Origin: Acuticoccus sp051016205
GTDB taxonomy: Bacteria > Pseudomonadota > Alphaproteobacteria > Rhizobiales > Amorphaceae
Length of the DNA: 64,000 bases
Direction: 5' to 3'
Assembly (NCBI GenBank): GCA_051016205.1
Contig: CP136534.1
Coordinates: 5,828,001 to 5,892,000, forward strand
Every line of letters starts with the position of its first letter. Position 1 is the stretch's first letter. Both the position numbers and the translations under genes were made by a program. Positions 8,910-17,320 of this stretch are shown one piece after another. The notes under the pieces were generated by a model. That model was not told the origin of the DNA, ran no database searches, and saw only the letters and a list, made by a program, of their open reading frames with translations.

Positions 8910-9707
8910 ATGACACTCACGAGAGCGATTGGCCGCGCCATCCCTTATCCGGTCATCGAGAACACGCGCCGCATGCTGCACTATGGTCGCCGCAAGTCTT
9001 GCGCTGTGTGCGGTGCGAGCGTTCGGCACTTTCTCACCCAGGGGAAAGGCCACCCTGTACTGGAGCAGTTGGACGTGGTGGGCGGCATGACGCGTCCCGA
9101 CGACGTGTGCCCGATCTGTCACGCCAACGACCGCGACCGTCTCGTCATGCACTACCTGAAGTCCGAGTGGCTCGCAGGACGAAAGCGCCCGAGCCGTGTC
9201 ATCCACCTTGCGCCGGAAAAGGGGCTTAGCCGACTCATCCAGTCGTGGCCGGACATCCACTATGTACCCGGTGACATCGAACCACGGCGCTACCGACATC
9301 TTGATGACGTCAAGCGGGTGAATCTCCTCGACCTACCGTTCACAGACGGGTCTGTGGACCTCTTCCTGTGCAACCACGTCCTTGAGCATATCGTGGACGA
9401 TCTGCACGCCATGCGTCAGATCCGCCGCGTGCTGTCGCCGGGCGGCATTGCAATTCTCCAGGTTCCGCTCGCCATGGGCCTCGCAAGAACGCGCGAGGGC
9501 GACGGGTCGGAAAGCCCGCAAGACAAGATCCGCTTGTACGGACAAAAGGATCATGTGCGCATGTATGCCGCCGAGGACTACCGCACCCGACTTGAGACTG
9601 CAGGATTTGACGTGGAACGTTACCGCGCAAGTGAGCGGACCCCTCATGCAGTCAGCGCACTCTCTCTCAATCCGCGCGAGACCTTACATGTCTGTCGGCC
9701 TGCGTGA
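8910..9707 (+). CDS. SAM-dependent methyltransferase with N-terminal zinc-ribbon-like Cys pairs
   Basis: The product is 265 residues from the ATG at 8910, preceded by GAGGGAGG. Two Cys pairs (CAVCG and CPICH) at about residues 30 and 70 suggest a small zinc-binding knuckle. It is followed by a class I methyltransferase core: VIHLAPEKGLSRL, the short LPFTDGSVDLFLCNHVLEHI segment, and RVLSPGGIAILQVPL. This domain pairing is common for methyltransferases in O-antigen and capsule clusters, where the target is often a sugar. Its stop overlaps the start of the next glycosyltransferase by 20 bp, suggesting translational coupling. Confidence 0.8.
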   Translation: MTLTRAIGRAIPYPVIENTRRMLHYGRRKSCAVCGASVRHFLTQGKGHPVLEQLDVVGGMTRPDDVCPICHANDRDRLVMHYLKSEWLAGRKRPSRVIHLAPEKGLSRLIQSWPDIHYVPGDIEPRRYRHLDDVKRVNLLDLPFTDGSVDLFLCNHVLEHIVDDLHAMRQIRRVLSPGGIAILQVPLAMGLARTREGDGSESPQDKIRLYGQKDHVRMYAAEDYRTRLETAGFDVERYRASERTPHAVSALSLNPRETLHVCRPA

Positions 9708-10608
9708 GCGCGTAGCGCCTGATGAGAGCCTGAGCACCCCCTCCGCTCAGTTCGCTGTCATCATCCCGCATTACAACGACTTGGCACGGCTTCGCCGCTG
9801 TCTGGATGCATTGTTCGCCAACGATACGCCGTCTGACGCCACTGTCACGGTCGTTGACAATCGGTCGGACGACGACGTCGCCGTTGCGCTCACTCCCTAC
9901 CCGCACGTGCGCCTCGTGGTTGAGAGCGCGCGCGGCGCTGCCGCAGCACGCAACCGCGGCGTCGCCTTAACGGACGCGCCGGTGCTGGTGTTTCTTGACG
10001 CCGACTGTGTTCCCTCACCAGATTGGTGGACCGCCATTCGGGCTTCCGTAGACGCTGCCGATGTTGTTGGCGGGCGTGTCGATGTGTTCTGTGAAACGCC
10101 TGGAACGCGCTCGGGTGCTGAAGCCTTCGAGACACTGTTTGCTTTCAATCAGGCGCGCTACATCTCTCAGCTGCGCTTCACCGTCACCGCAAACATGCTC
10201 ACCCGCAGAGACGTGTTTGAACAGGTCGGCGGCTTCCGAACCGGCTTGTCTGAAGACCTCGAATGGTGCCAGCGCGCGACCGGTAGAGGGTATCGGATTG
10301 CGTTTGCTCCGAATATGGTGGTGACGCATCCCTCGCGGTCCGACTGGGGTACGCTTCGGAAAAAATGGCTCCGGCTCACTTCTGAGTCCTTTCAGCTGCA
10401 CACAGTAAACGGCAAGAACCGTCTTGCATGGGCCGTCCGAGGGCTCGCGGTACTGGGATCGCCGCTGAGGGATATGCTGACCGTGGTCAGGACCGACAAG
10501 CTGAGTGGTGCCGCTGAGCGCCGCGCCGCCCTTGCCACCCTGTTTGCGATCAGAACGCGCCGCAGTGTCTGGATGCTGAAGCAGGCTGCAGGCTTGCCGA
10601 TCCGGTGA
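9688..10608 (+). CDS. Family 2 glycosyltransferase
   Basis: The product is about 306 residues from the ATG at 9688, which overlaps the preceding methyltransferase gene. The GT-A core shows FAVIIPHYNDLARL, VDNRSDDD, AAARNRG, VFLDADCVPSP (the metal-binding DAD) and the acceptor motif GLSEDLEWCQRA. It acts at the cytoplasmic membrane face, adding a sugar to the lipid-linked repeat. The substrate is unknown. It is the last gene of the island before the tRNA. Confidence 0.85.
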   Translation: MSVGLRERVAPDESLSTPSAQFAVIIPHYNDLARLRRCLDALFANDTPSDATVTVVDNRSDDDVAVALTPYPHVRLVVESARGAAAARNRGVALTDAPVLVFLDADCVPSPDWWTAIRASVDAADVVGGRVDVFCETPGTRSGAEAFETLFAFNQARYISQLRFTVTANMLTRRDVFEQVGGFRTGLSEDLEWCQRATGRGYRIAFAPNMVVTHPSRSDWGTLRKKWLRLTSESFQLHTVNGKNRLAWAVRGLAVLGSPLRDMLTVVRTDKLSGAAERRAALATLFAIRTRRSVWMLKQAAGLPIR

Positions 10609-10769
10609 GTGCGTCTCGCCGCCCTGTGCACCCGGGCACGTGTGTCAGCTGATCGTTCGCTACGTCGCCTGAATTTTTGGCCGCTCCTGGTCCATGGGGT
10701 TTGAGTGGCAGAGAAAACTCCGCAAGCCCATCCGATCCTTCAAGCGCAATGGGTCAATGCGTCTGGAGA

Positions 10770-10855
10770 TGGTGCGGACGGCGGGACTCGAACCCGCACG
10801 GGCACAGCCCTCCAGATTTTAAGTCTGGTATGTCTACCGATTCCATCACGTCCGC
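10770..10855 (-). tRNA. tRNA-Leu(UAA), CCA end encoded
   Basis: Read on the minus strand, the acceptor arms GCGGACG and CGTCCGC pair perfectly. The anticodon stem CCAGA/TCTGG encloses the loop CTTAAAA (anticodon UAA), there is a long class II variable arm, and the T arm GCGGG-TTCGAGT-CCCGC is intact. The 3' ACCA is encoded. The 86-nt length fits tRNA-Leu. It lies at the right end of the polysaccharide island and is a typical integration site, although I see no repeated 3' end in the window. Confidence 0.95.
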
Positions 10856-10978
10856 AGGGGCGCTGGCAGGGCATTGCCGACGCCTATGGTTTCACCACAC
10901 GCGCGGTGGCACAAGGGTTTGGTGGCCGCATGGCCGCCACGATCGTTGCCGGCGGCCAAATCCCCCTACCTATCCGCG

Positions 10979-11695
10979 CTAAACCACGCCCGACACCCCC
11001 GCCTTGCGGCGTGCCACGCCGGTGGGTGTGGCTGAGGCGAGCGTCCAGTAAGAGCCTTCTTTGCGGTCGATGTGGTGCGTCAACGTCTCTACGGCGGCCG
11101 CAAGATCGTTGGCGGAGACGGCCGCGAGGATCTCAAGATGCTCGCCATGGGACTTGGCCATATGGTCCGGGTGACCGCCGAGGCGGTTGCGCAGCGCTGC
11201 CATCTTGGCCGCGATGGTGTGGTAGGCGTCGGCCAGAAAGCGGTTGTCGGCGCAGTCGATGAGGCTTTGGTGGAAGGCTGTGTCTTCTCGCAAATAGGCC
11301 GCGTCATCACCCGTGTCGCGGGCGCGTACCATCACCTTGCAGTGACGCTTGAAGGCGGCCGCCAACGGTTTGGGGTTCGCATTCATGACCGCGCGCAGAG
11401 CCGCTGTCTCCAAACACACACGCACATCGCAAATCTTCGCCAATTCGTCAGCGGCTAGATTGAAAATGAAGGTGCCGCGCTGGGGCTCTGTCTTCAAAAG
11501 GCCTTCGATTTCCAAGCGGTTGATGGCCTCGCGCACAGGCGTGCGGCTCACCTCCAAAGCCTTTGCCACGCGTGCCTCCGACAGGGGTGCGCCAAGGTCC
11601 AACTCACCCTCGACAATCCAGCGGCGGACTTCGGCCGTCACAAGCTCGGTCAGCGACTTGGGCCGGATGAGGGCGGTCACGGCGGTCTCCTTCAT
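10979..11695 (-). CDS. GntR-family transcriptional regulator, FadR (FCD) subfamily
   Basis: The 238-residue product has an N-terminal winged helix (residues 12-75) with LSEARVAKALEVSRTPVREAINRL, the classical GntR recognition segment. It is followed by an all-helical FCD ligand domain with metal-ligand-type residues DVRVCLE, EDTAFHQSLID and HGEHLEIL. FCD proteins bind small carboxylates or sugar acids, often through a metal. The gene is divergent from a TRAP transporter/dehydrogenase operon, and two palindromes that fit its operator lie between them. It is therefore probably the local ligand-responsive repressor. Confidence 0.9.
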   Translation of the reverse strand: MKETAVTALIRPKSLTELVTAEVRRWIVEGELDLGAPLSEARVAKALEVSRTPVREAINRLEIEGLLKTEPQRGTFIFNLAADELAKICDVRVCLETAALRAVMNANPKPLAAAFKRHCKVMVRARDTGDDAAYLREDTAFHQSLIDCADNRFLADAYHTIAAKMAALRNRLGGHPDHMAKSHGEHLEILAAVSANDLAAAVETLTHHIDRKEGSYWTLASATPTGVARRKAGVSGVV

Positions 11696-11713
11696 CCGGC
11701 AACGCTAGCACAT

Positions 11714-11762
11714 CTGGCATACGGTATGCCAGTTATTGACCGCGCGGTATACCGTATGCCAG
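11714..11762. promoter_or_regulatory. Two operator-like palindromes between gntR and the TRAP operon
   Basis: Site 1 (11714-11732) is a perfect palindrome, CTGGCATAC-G-GTATGCCAG. Site 2 (11744-11762) matches the reverse complement of site 1 in 16 of 19 positions. The centres are 30 bp apart, about three helical turns, which would let two dimers bind the same DNA face. The position between divergent regulator and operon supports autoregulated repression by the FCD protein. Confidence 0.7.
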
Positions 11763-11814
11763 TGTCCGGCCGGCGGTGAGCGAGACCAACGAGAACAGCC
11801 GCAAGGGAGGCGCC

Positions 11815-12336
11815 ATGGAGGGGCTGGGCAGGGTCCTTTTGACGGTGAATCGCGTCGTCGTCGCCGCCGCACTGGCGGCGGTGTTTGCGATCGTGTTCGC
11901 CAACGTCGTCGGCCGCTACGTCTTCAGCCACTCCTTTGCGTGGGTGGAGGAGCTTGCACGGCACTTGATGATCTTCGGCGCCTTCTGCGGCGCCGGCCTT
12001 GCGCTGCGTGAAGGACGCCTCGTGGCGCTGGAGCTTCTGGCCGACATCATGCCTGCGCCCATCGGCAAGGCCATCCGCTGGTTCGGCGTCGTCGTCATGC
12101 TCATCTTCATGGGGGCAATGGCGTGGCTGGGGGCCGAGTTCGCGGCCTTCGGTTGGCCCAAAGATACAATGTCCACCGGCATGTCGCGGGGCATCCCCTA
12201 CCTCGCGATCCCCATCGGCTGCACAATCTTCCTTCTCCACCTCGTCACGTTCGCACCGCGTTATGTGGACAAGCGGTTCGAGCTTGGCGACGAGCACCAT
12301 GACGAGGGCGCCGACCTTCCGGACCCGCGCCCATGA
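11815..12336 (+). CDS. TRAP transporter small membrane subunit (DctQ family)
   Basis: The product is 173 residues from the ATG at 11815, which has AAGGGAGG four bases upstream. A GTG at 11776 would add 13 polar residues. Four hydrophobic segments and the family motif FSHSFAWVEELARHLMIFG (helix 2) identify the small subunit that, with the DctM protein, forms the membrane domain of a Na+-driven TRAP importer. The stop overlaps the DctM start as ATGA. The hydrophilic tail is Asp/Glu/His-rich. Confidence 0.9.
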   Translation: MEGLGRVLLTVNRVVVAAALAAVFAIVFANVVGRYVFSHSFAWVEELARHLMIFGAFCGAGLALREGRLVALELLADIMPAPIGKAIRWFGVVVMLIFMGAMAWLGAEFAAFGWPKDTMSTGMSRGIPYLAIPIGCTIFLLHLVTFAPRYVDKRFELGDEHHDEGADLPDPRP

Positions 12337-13625
12337 CGATGGCCAACACCCTCATCGTCCTGTTCTTCGCAACGCTGATCCTGGGCATTCCCGTCGCCTT
12401 CACGATGGGGATTGCAGGGCTCGCAGCCGTCCTCATCGACGGCTCGCTCAACCCCCTCGTTGCCGCGCAGCGCATGTTCGCGGGGATCGACAGCTTTCCG
12501 CTAATGGCCGTCCCATTCTTCATCCTCGCATCGGAGTTGATGACGGCATGCGGGCTCACCGCTGCCCTCCTTCGTTTTGCCAACGCCTTGGTGGGTCATG
12601 TGCGCGGCGGCCTCGGCCACGTGAACATCCTGGCCTCGATGCTGTTTGCCGGCATCTCAGGCTCCGCCCTTGCCGATGCCGCAGGCCCCTCTGCCATCGT
12701 CATGCGGATGATGCGCCAGGCAGGCTATGAGAAAAACTATGCAGGGGCCCTCTCCGCGGCCACCGCCACCATCGGCCCCATCATCCCCCCATCGATCCTT
12801 GCGGTGATCTTCGCCATCTCCACCACAGGGGTGACGGTGGCGGGGTTGTTCTTGGCTGGGATCATCCCCGGTGTCTTGTTGGGACTGTCGCTGGCCATCG
12901 CCAATCACATCGTCTCCACCCGCAACCATTATCGCGGGCGGGAGGACAGGGCCTCGGCGCGCGAACTTGCCTCGGCGACGCTGGCGGCGCTGCCTGCCAT
13001 CGTCATGCCTCTCATCATCCTGGGCGGGATCGTCTTTGGCGTCTTCACGCCGACGGAGGCAGGAGCTGTCGCCTCGGCGTATGCGCTGGTCCTGGGGATT
13101 TTGCTACGTGCCCTCACTTTAAAGCGGATCTATGAGGCGTTCGCGCGGGCAGCCATCATCACCTCGTCAGTCCTTTTGATTGTGGCGATGGCGTCCATCT
13201 TCGCCTGGCTCCTCACCTACCTTCAAATCCCCCAGTCGCTGGCCGCCACCGTTGCGTCCATCACCGATGACAGGCTCGGCACGCTTCTGATCCTCGCCGC
13301 CTTCGCGCTCGTCTGCGGCTTTTTCATCGACACGCTGCCGGCCCTCATCATCTTGACTCCTGTTCTGGGGCCCATCGCGTTTTCGGCAGGGATCGACCCT
13401 TTGCAGTTCGGGATGATGTTGGTCCTCAACCTCACCATCGGGATGATCACCCCGCCCGTGGGGCCTGTCCTCTTCGTCATTGCCACCGTCGGGCGCTTGC
13501 GCGTGGAGAGCCTGTCGAGGGCGGTACTGCCGCTGCTCGCGGCCGAGCTTGTGGTGCTGTTCCTCGTCATCTTCGTGCCGGAGGTCAGCACCTTCCTCCC
13601 GACGCTGTTCGGGTTTGCCAACTAA
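12333..13625 (+). CDS. TRAP transporter large membrane subunit (DctM family)
   Basis: The 430-residue protein has about 12 membrane helices. It shows the family motifs FILASELMTACGLT, the ASMLFAGISGSALADAAGPSAI hairpin region, GPIIPPSI and GMITPPVGPVLF. This is the transport-channel subunit. Coupled by a 4-nt overlap to the small subunit and followed by the binding-protein gene, it completes a Q-M-P operon. The substrate is not determined by sequence; the neighbouring genes favour a hydroxy- or aromatic carboxylic acid. Confidence 0.95.
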   Translation: MTMANTLIVLFFATLILGIPVAFTMGIAGLAAVLIDGSLNPLVAAQRMFAGIDSFPLMAVPFFILASELMTACGLTAALLRFANALVGHVRGGLGHVNILASMLFAGISGSALADAAGPSAIVMRMMRQAGYEKNYAGALSAATATIGPIIPPSILAVIFAISTTGVTVAGLFLAGIIPGVLLGLSLAIANHIVSTRNHYRGREDRASARELASATLAALPAIVMPLIILGGIVFGVFTPTEAGAVASAYALVLGILLRALTLKRIYEAFARAAIITSSVLLIVAMASIFAWLLTYLQIPQSLAATVASITDDRLGTLLILAAFALVCGFFIDTLPALIILTPVLGPIAFSAGIDPLQFGMMLVLNLTIGMITPPVGPVLFVIATVGRLRVESLSRAVLPLLAAELVVLFLVIFVPEVSTFLPTLFGFAN

Positions 13626-13645
13626 ACACTGTGAGGAGAACGCTC

Positions 13646-14656
13646 ATGAAAACACGTCTTGCCCTGCTCTCTGCCACCACGGCCGTTGCCGTCGCCCTTG
13701 CCGGCCCGGCGCTGGCGAAAGAGCTGAAGTATGCGCACTTCCAAACCGCCGACCTGTCCTCGCCGAAGCACGCCGCAGCGCTTGCCTTTGAATCGTGCGT
13801 GGAAGGCAAGACCGGCGGCTCCATCGACGTGCAGGTCTTCCCAGCAAGCCAGCTCGGCGGCGGCTCTGAAGTGATCGAAGGGCTTCAGCTCGGCACCATT
13901 CAGATGGCGGTGGTCCATGACGGGCCCATCTCGGCCATCTACAAGCCCTTCTCCGTCCTTGCGATGCCGTACTTGTTCGACGATCAGGCGATGGCCTGGT
14001 CCATCATGGACGGCCCCTTCGGCGATGAACTGTTTGAAGACATGCGCGCCGAGACGGGCATCAAGGTCTTCGGTGTCGCCGACAATGGCGTGCGCAACTT
14101 CACCAACAATGTGCGCCCCGTGGCCGAGCCGGCGGACATGGAAGGCCTCAAGATGCGCGTCATGACGGCGCCGGTCTGGGTCACCCTGGTGGAAAGCCTT
14201 GGCGCATCAGCCACCCCCGTGCCCTGGCCCGAGCTTCCCGGCGCCCTCCAGCAAGGTGTGGTCGACGGTCAGGAAAACGGCGTCACCAACATCGTCAACG
14301 CCTCGCTCTATCAGCACCAGAAGTACGTGTCGCTGGATGGCCACGTCTTTTCCTGGCACGCCTACATGATGTCGGACGCCTTTTATAACGGCCTGACGGA
14401 CGATGAGAAAAAGGCCGTCGACCAATGCGTTCAGATCTCAAAGGTGATCCACCGCGGGATGACGGCCGCACAGGACGCCAACGCCACGGCAATATTGTCG
14501 GAAAAGGGGATGGAAGTGGTCCCCGTCAGCCCTGAACAAAAGGCCGCCTTCCGCGAGATGGCCCAGCCTACCGTGCGCGAGTTCATCGTCGGCGAAATCG
14601 GCGAAGACTGGCCGGCAAAGCTTGACGCGGCCCTCGACACCTATCGCCAGCAGTAA
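13646..14656 (+). CDS. TRAP transporter substrate-binding protein (DctP family)
   Basis: The product is about 336 residues from the ATG at 13646, with GTGAGGAG just upstream. A Sec signal peptide ends at ALAGPALA-KE. The mature protein has the DctP fold with GLQLGTIQMAVVHDGP, GIKVFGVADNGVRNFTN and the LPGALQQGVVDGQENGVTNI segment that carries the ligand-orienting region. KMRVMTAPVW includes the conserved Arg that usually pairs with a substrate carboxylate, so an organic acid ligand is likely. Confidence 0.92.
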   Translation: MKTRLALLSATTAVAVALAGPALAKELKYAHFQTADLSSPKHAAALAFESCVEGKTGGSIDVQVFPASQLGGGSEVIEGLQLGTIQMAVVHDGPISAIYKPFSVLAMPYLFDDQAMAWSIMDGPFGDELFEDMRAETGIKVFGVADNGVRNFTNNVRPVAEPADMEGLKMRVMTAPVWVTLVESLGASATPVPWPELPGALQQGVVDGQENGVTNIVNASLYQHQKYVSLDGHVFSWHAYMMSDAFYNGLTDDEKKAVDQCVQISKVIHRGMTAAQDANATAILSEKGMEVVPVSPEQKAAFREMAQPTVREFIVGEIGEDWPAKLDAALDTYRQQ

Positions 14657-14677
14657 CGCGCTAGAGAAGGCCGCGCC

Positions 14678-15646
14678 ATGTCCGTCGTCGCCGTCCTTGA
14701 GCCAGGCTATGCCGACTATGCCACCGAGCGGGCAATCCTTGAGCCCCTCGGCGCAAGCATTGTTCCCATCGGCAGCGATGAGGACGCGCGCGCGGCCTTC
14801 CAATCCCTAGACCCCGTCGCCGCCCTGGTGCGCGAAAGGGCGCTGCCGCAGGACGTGATTGCGGCCGCGCCGTCCCTGCGCCTCATCGTGCGCTACGGTA
14901 CGGGGGTGGACAACATTGACGTTGCGGCGGCAACGGCCCGCAAGGTCGCCGTCGCCAACGTGCCCGACTATGGCTCAGAGCATGAGGTGAGCGACCAGGC
15001 TCTCGCCCTTTACCTCGCCGTCCAGCGCCGCATCGTCAGCAGAGACAGGCAGGTACGCAGCGGCATCTGGGATGTAGGCCAGGACGAACCTGTACCAGGT
15101 CGCCTCGGCGCCACCCTCGGCCTCATCGGCTTCGGCCGCATCGGTGCAAGGGCAGCACACAAATTCTCCGTCTTCGGTTTCGACAAGACCTTGGTGGTCG
15201 ACCCCTTCGCCGACCCGGACGCACTTGCCGAACGCGGCATCACCCTTTGCGACCTTCCCACCTTGTGCATGGAAGCCGACGTTATCAGCCTCCACACACC
15301 CTTGTCGGACGAAACGCACCACATGATTGCAGCGCCTCAGATCGCGCTGATGAAGCCCACCACCATTCTCATCAACGTCTCGCGCGGCGGTCTGATCGAC
15401 GAGGCTGCCGTTTCCGATGCCCTCAATGAGGGCCGCCTTTATGGCGCCGGCCTTGATGTGTTGGAGGACGAGCCACCTGACGAGGAGACCCCCCTTCTCC
15501 ACACCCCAAACACGGTTCTGAGCGACCACAATGGCTGGTATTCAGAACGTTCCGTCGCCGTCCTCCAAACCAAGGCTGCCGAAGAAGCAGCACGTGTGAT
15601 CGGCGGTCAGGCGCCGCAAAACTGGGTAAACCCATGGACCGAATGA
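14678..15646 (+). CDS. D-2-hydroxyacid dehydrogenase (SerA/CtBP-like)
   Basis: The 322-residue protein has the bilobal D-isomer-specific 2-hydroxyacid dehydrogenase fold. Visible features are VRYGTGVDNIDVAAA at the domain hinge, the NAD site GLIGFGRIGARAA, INVSRGGLIDE with the catalytic Arg, LDVLEDEPP with the Glu, and SDHNGWYSE carrying the catalytic His. It probably oxidises a 2-hydroxyacid taken up by the TRAP system. Being shorter than full SerA (no ACT domain), it is unlikely to be the serine-biosynthesis enzyme. Confidence 0.88.
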   Translation: MSVVAVLEPGYADYATERAILEPLGASIVPIGSDEDARAAFQSLDPVAALVRERALPQDVIAAAPSLRLIVRYGTGVDNIDVAAATARKVAVANVPDYGSEHEVSDQALALYLAVQRRIVSRDRQVRSGIWDVGQDEPVPGRLGATLGLIGFGRIGARAAHKFSVFGFDKTLVVDPFADPDALAERGITLCDLPTLCMEADVISLHTPLSDETHHMIAAPQIALMKPTTILINVSRGGLIDEAAVSDALNEGRLYGAGLDVLEDEPPDEETPLLHTPNTVLSDHNGWYSERSVAVLQTKAAEEAARVIGGQAPQNWVNPWTE

Positions 15647-15677
15647 GCCTAAGAAACGACCGCAAGAGGAGGGGTTT

Positions 15678-16385
15678 GTGAAGCACGCCATCGTCATCGG
15701 CGGCACCCGCGGTATCGGCGCCGGCATTGTCAAAACCCTACTGGCCAAAGGCTGGCGCGTGACCGCGACTGGCGTTGGCGCAGACGAGGTTGCCGCCTTC
15801 AAAGCAGCCCACGGGAGTGACTGCGACGCGTTGCAACTCGACATCACCGATCAGGCCGCCGTCGATGCCCTGTTCAGCCCCCTCGACCGGCTAGACGGGC
15901 TCGTCAATTGCGCCGGCATCCTCGCCCGGGGCGCAGAGTATAATATTGAGATGTTCGAGCAGGTGATCGCCATCAACCTGACAGGCACCATGCGCACCGC
16001 CCTTGCCGCCAAGCCGCACCTTGAAAAAACCGGCGGTGCCATCGTCAACACGGCCTCCATGCTGAGCTTCTTCGGCGGCCCGTTGGTGCCTGCCTATTCC
16101 GCCTCCAAAGGCGGCGTCGCCCAGCTTACCAAAGCCCTTGCAGGCCGCTGGGCCAGCGACGGTGTACGCGTCAACGCCGTTGCGCCAGGCTGGATCGAGA
16201 CAGAAATGACGGAGCCCTTGCGCGAAGACCCTGCGAGGAACGCCCCCATCGTCGGCCGCACCCCCATGGCCCGCTGGGGTTTGCCTGAAGAGGTGGGCGC
16301 GATGGTCGCCTTCCTCCTGTCGGAAGAGGCAAGCTTCATCACCGGTTCCATTTACAACGTGGACGGCGGCTACGCGGCCATGTGA
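15678..16385 (+). CDS. Short-chain dehydrogenase/reductase
   Basis: The 235-residue product starts at a GTG preceded by AAGAGGAGGGG. SDR hallmarks are the cofactor loop GGTRGIGAGI, the NCAG motif (LVNCAGIL), the catalytic Ser region NTASMLS, YSASKGG (Tyr/Lys pair) and VAPGWIETEM. It lies 31 bp after the dehydrogenase gene in the same operon and probably acts in the same small-molecule pathway. The substrate is unknown. Confidence 0.9.
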   Translation: MKHAIVIGGTRGIGAGIVKTLLAKGWRVTATGVGADEVAAFKAAHGSDCDALQLDITDQAAVDALFSPLDRLDGLVNCAGILARGAEYNIEMFEQVIAINLTGTMRTALAAKPHLEKTGGAIVNTASMLSFFGGPLVPAYSASKGGVAQLTKALAGRWASDGVRVNAVAPGWIETEMTEPLREDPARNAPIVGRTPMARWGLPEEVGAMVAFLLSEEASFITGSIYNVDGGYAAM

Positions 16386-16430
16386 GGCCGCTGCCATCCC
16401 GCCCCAACAGGACACACGAAGGAGACGACG

Positions 16431-16958
16431 ATGCCCCTGCAAGCCGCCGACACCAACCCGATGACGCCCTACCAACTCCCCTTCCCCAAGGAAGCGCAGG
16501 ACGAGATCGTCATCCCCAATGCTGCCGCGGAGGATGAGCGCTTGTGGGTGCCGCAGGCCCCTGGCGTGTCGTTCCGCCCGCTCTGCCTGAATCGGTCACA
16601 GGGGTATTGGATGAACATGCTGCGGGTGCGTCGCGCAGGCGTCCTGTCACGCCACCGCCATCCCCAGCCGGTGCACGGCTTCGTCGTCAAAGGTCGCTGG
16701 CACTATCTAGAGCATGACTGGGTGGCCGAAGAAGGCGGCTATGTGTTTGAGCCGCCGGGCGAAACCCACACCCTCGTCGTTCCGGAAGATGTTGAAGAGA
16801 TGATCACTTACTTCCAGGTCAATGGCGTAATGATTTACGTCGATCCCGTGGGAGAAGTCCTTGGCTACGAAGATGTCTTTACCAAGATCGACATGTGCCG
16901 CAAGCACTACACGGAAATCGGCCTTGGCGAGGACTTCGTAGATCAGTTCATTCGCTAA
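16431..16958 (+). CDS. Cupin-domain protein of the 2,4'-dihydroxyacetophenone dioxygenase type
   Basis: The 175-residue protein has a single cupin barrel with metal-ligand motifs SRHRHPQPVHGFVVKG (two His and a further His) and PGETHTLVVP. The arrangement RHRHPxxVHGxVxxG and the conserved C-terminal block resemble 2,4'-dihydroxyacetophenone dioxygenases and ChrR-like cupins, which cleave C-C bonds next to a carbonyl using Fe. As last gene of the TRAP/dehydrogenase operon it may cleave an alpha-hydroxyketone made by the two dehydrogenases. The exact reaction is inference. Confidence 0.75.
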   Translation: MPLQAADTNPMTPYQLPFPKEAQDEIVIPNAAAEDERLWVPQAPGVSFRPLCLNRSQGYWMNMLRVRRAGVLSRHRHPQPVHGFVVKGRWHYLEHDWVAEEGGYVFEPPGETHTLVVPEDVEEMITYFQVNGVMIYVDPVGEVLGYEDVFTKIDMCRKHYTEIGLGEDFVDQFIR

Positions 16959-17021
16959 AGCCAATTCGGCGCTGACCGAATCGTTTGGCCGAACATAACG
17001 TTCCTCAAATCAAAGAGTTAG

Positions 17022-17051
17022 AGCATCTGGGCCTGAGACGACCCAGATGCT
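17022..17051. terminator. 10-bp perfect hairpin after the cupin gene
   Basis: AGCATCTGGG (17022-17031) and CCCAGATGCT (17042-17051) form a perfect stem with a 10-base loop, 64 bases after the cupin stop. Only two T residues follow, so classical Rho-independent termination is uncertain. The sequence before it (CAAAGAGTTAGAG) also occurs, inverted, near 2420-2435, so it may be part of a dispersed intergenic repeat. Confidence 0.45.
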
Positions 17052-17283
17052 TAAAGTGCCCGACACCGGACGGGCCACCCACCAGGGCTTGGGGCGTGGT
17101 CGCCGAAATGGCGGACGCTGGCGCCGTTGCGCGGACTTGGAAACCTGCCGTGTTTCCTTTGCCCTAGCGCCTTGCCAGCGCACACCGGAACCTCGCGCAG
17201 CCCGCGTCAGTCATAGGTCCGACCTGACTGTACACGGTCCGGCCGGAGAAGACGGCTCGCTCCCAAGTTCGAAGAGCAATGTG

Positions 17284-17315
17284 TTCCAGGATGACTGTGT
17301 ACAGTCATCCTGGAA
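17284..17315. repeat. Near-perfect 32-bp palindrome (15-bp arms, 2-nt centre)
   Basis: TTCCAGGATGACTGT (17284-17298) and ACAGTCATCCTGGAA (17301-17315) are exact reverse complements with only GT between them. It begins six bases after the stop of the minus-strand PAS-GGDEF-EAL gene. It could act as a transcription terminator (no T-run follows) or as a protein-binding site. A related ACTGTACAC string lies 60 bp away at 17227-17235. The rest of 16959-17320 contains no supported gene. Confidence 0.7.
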
Positions 17316-17320
17316 CTGGC

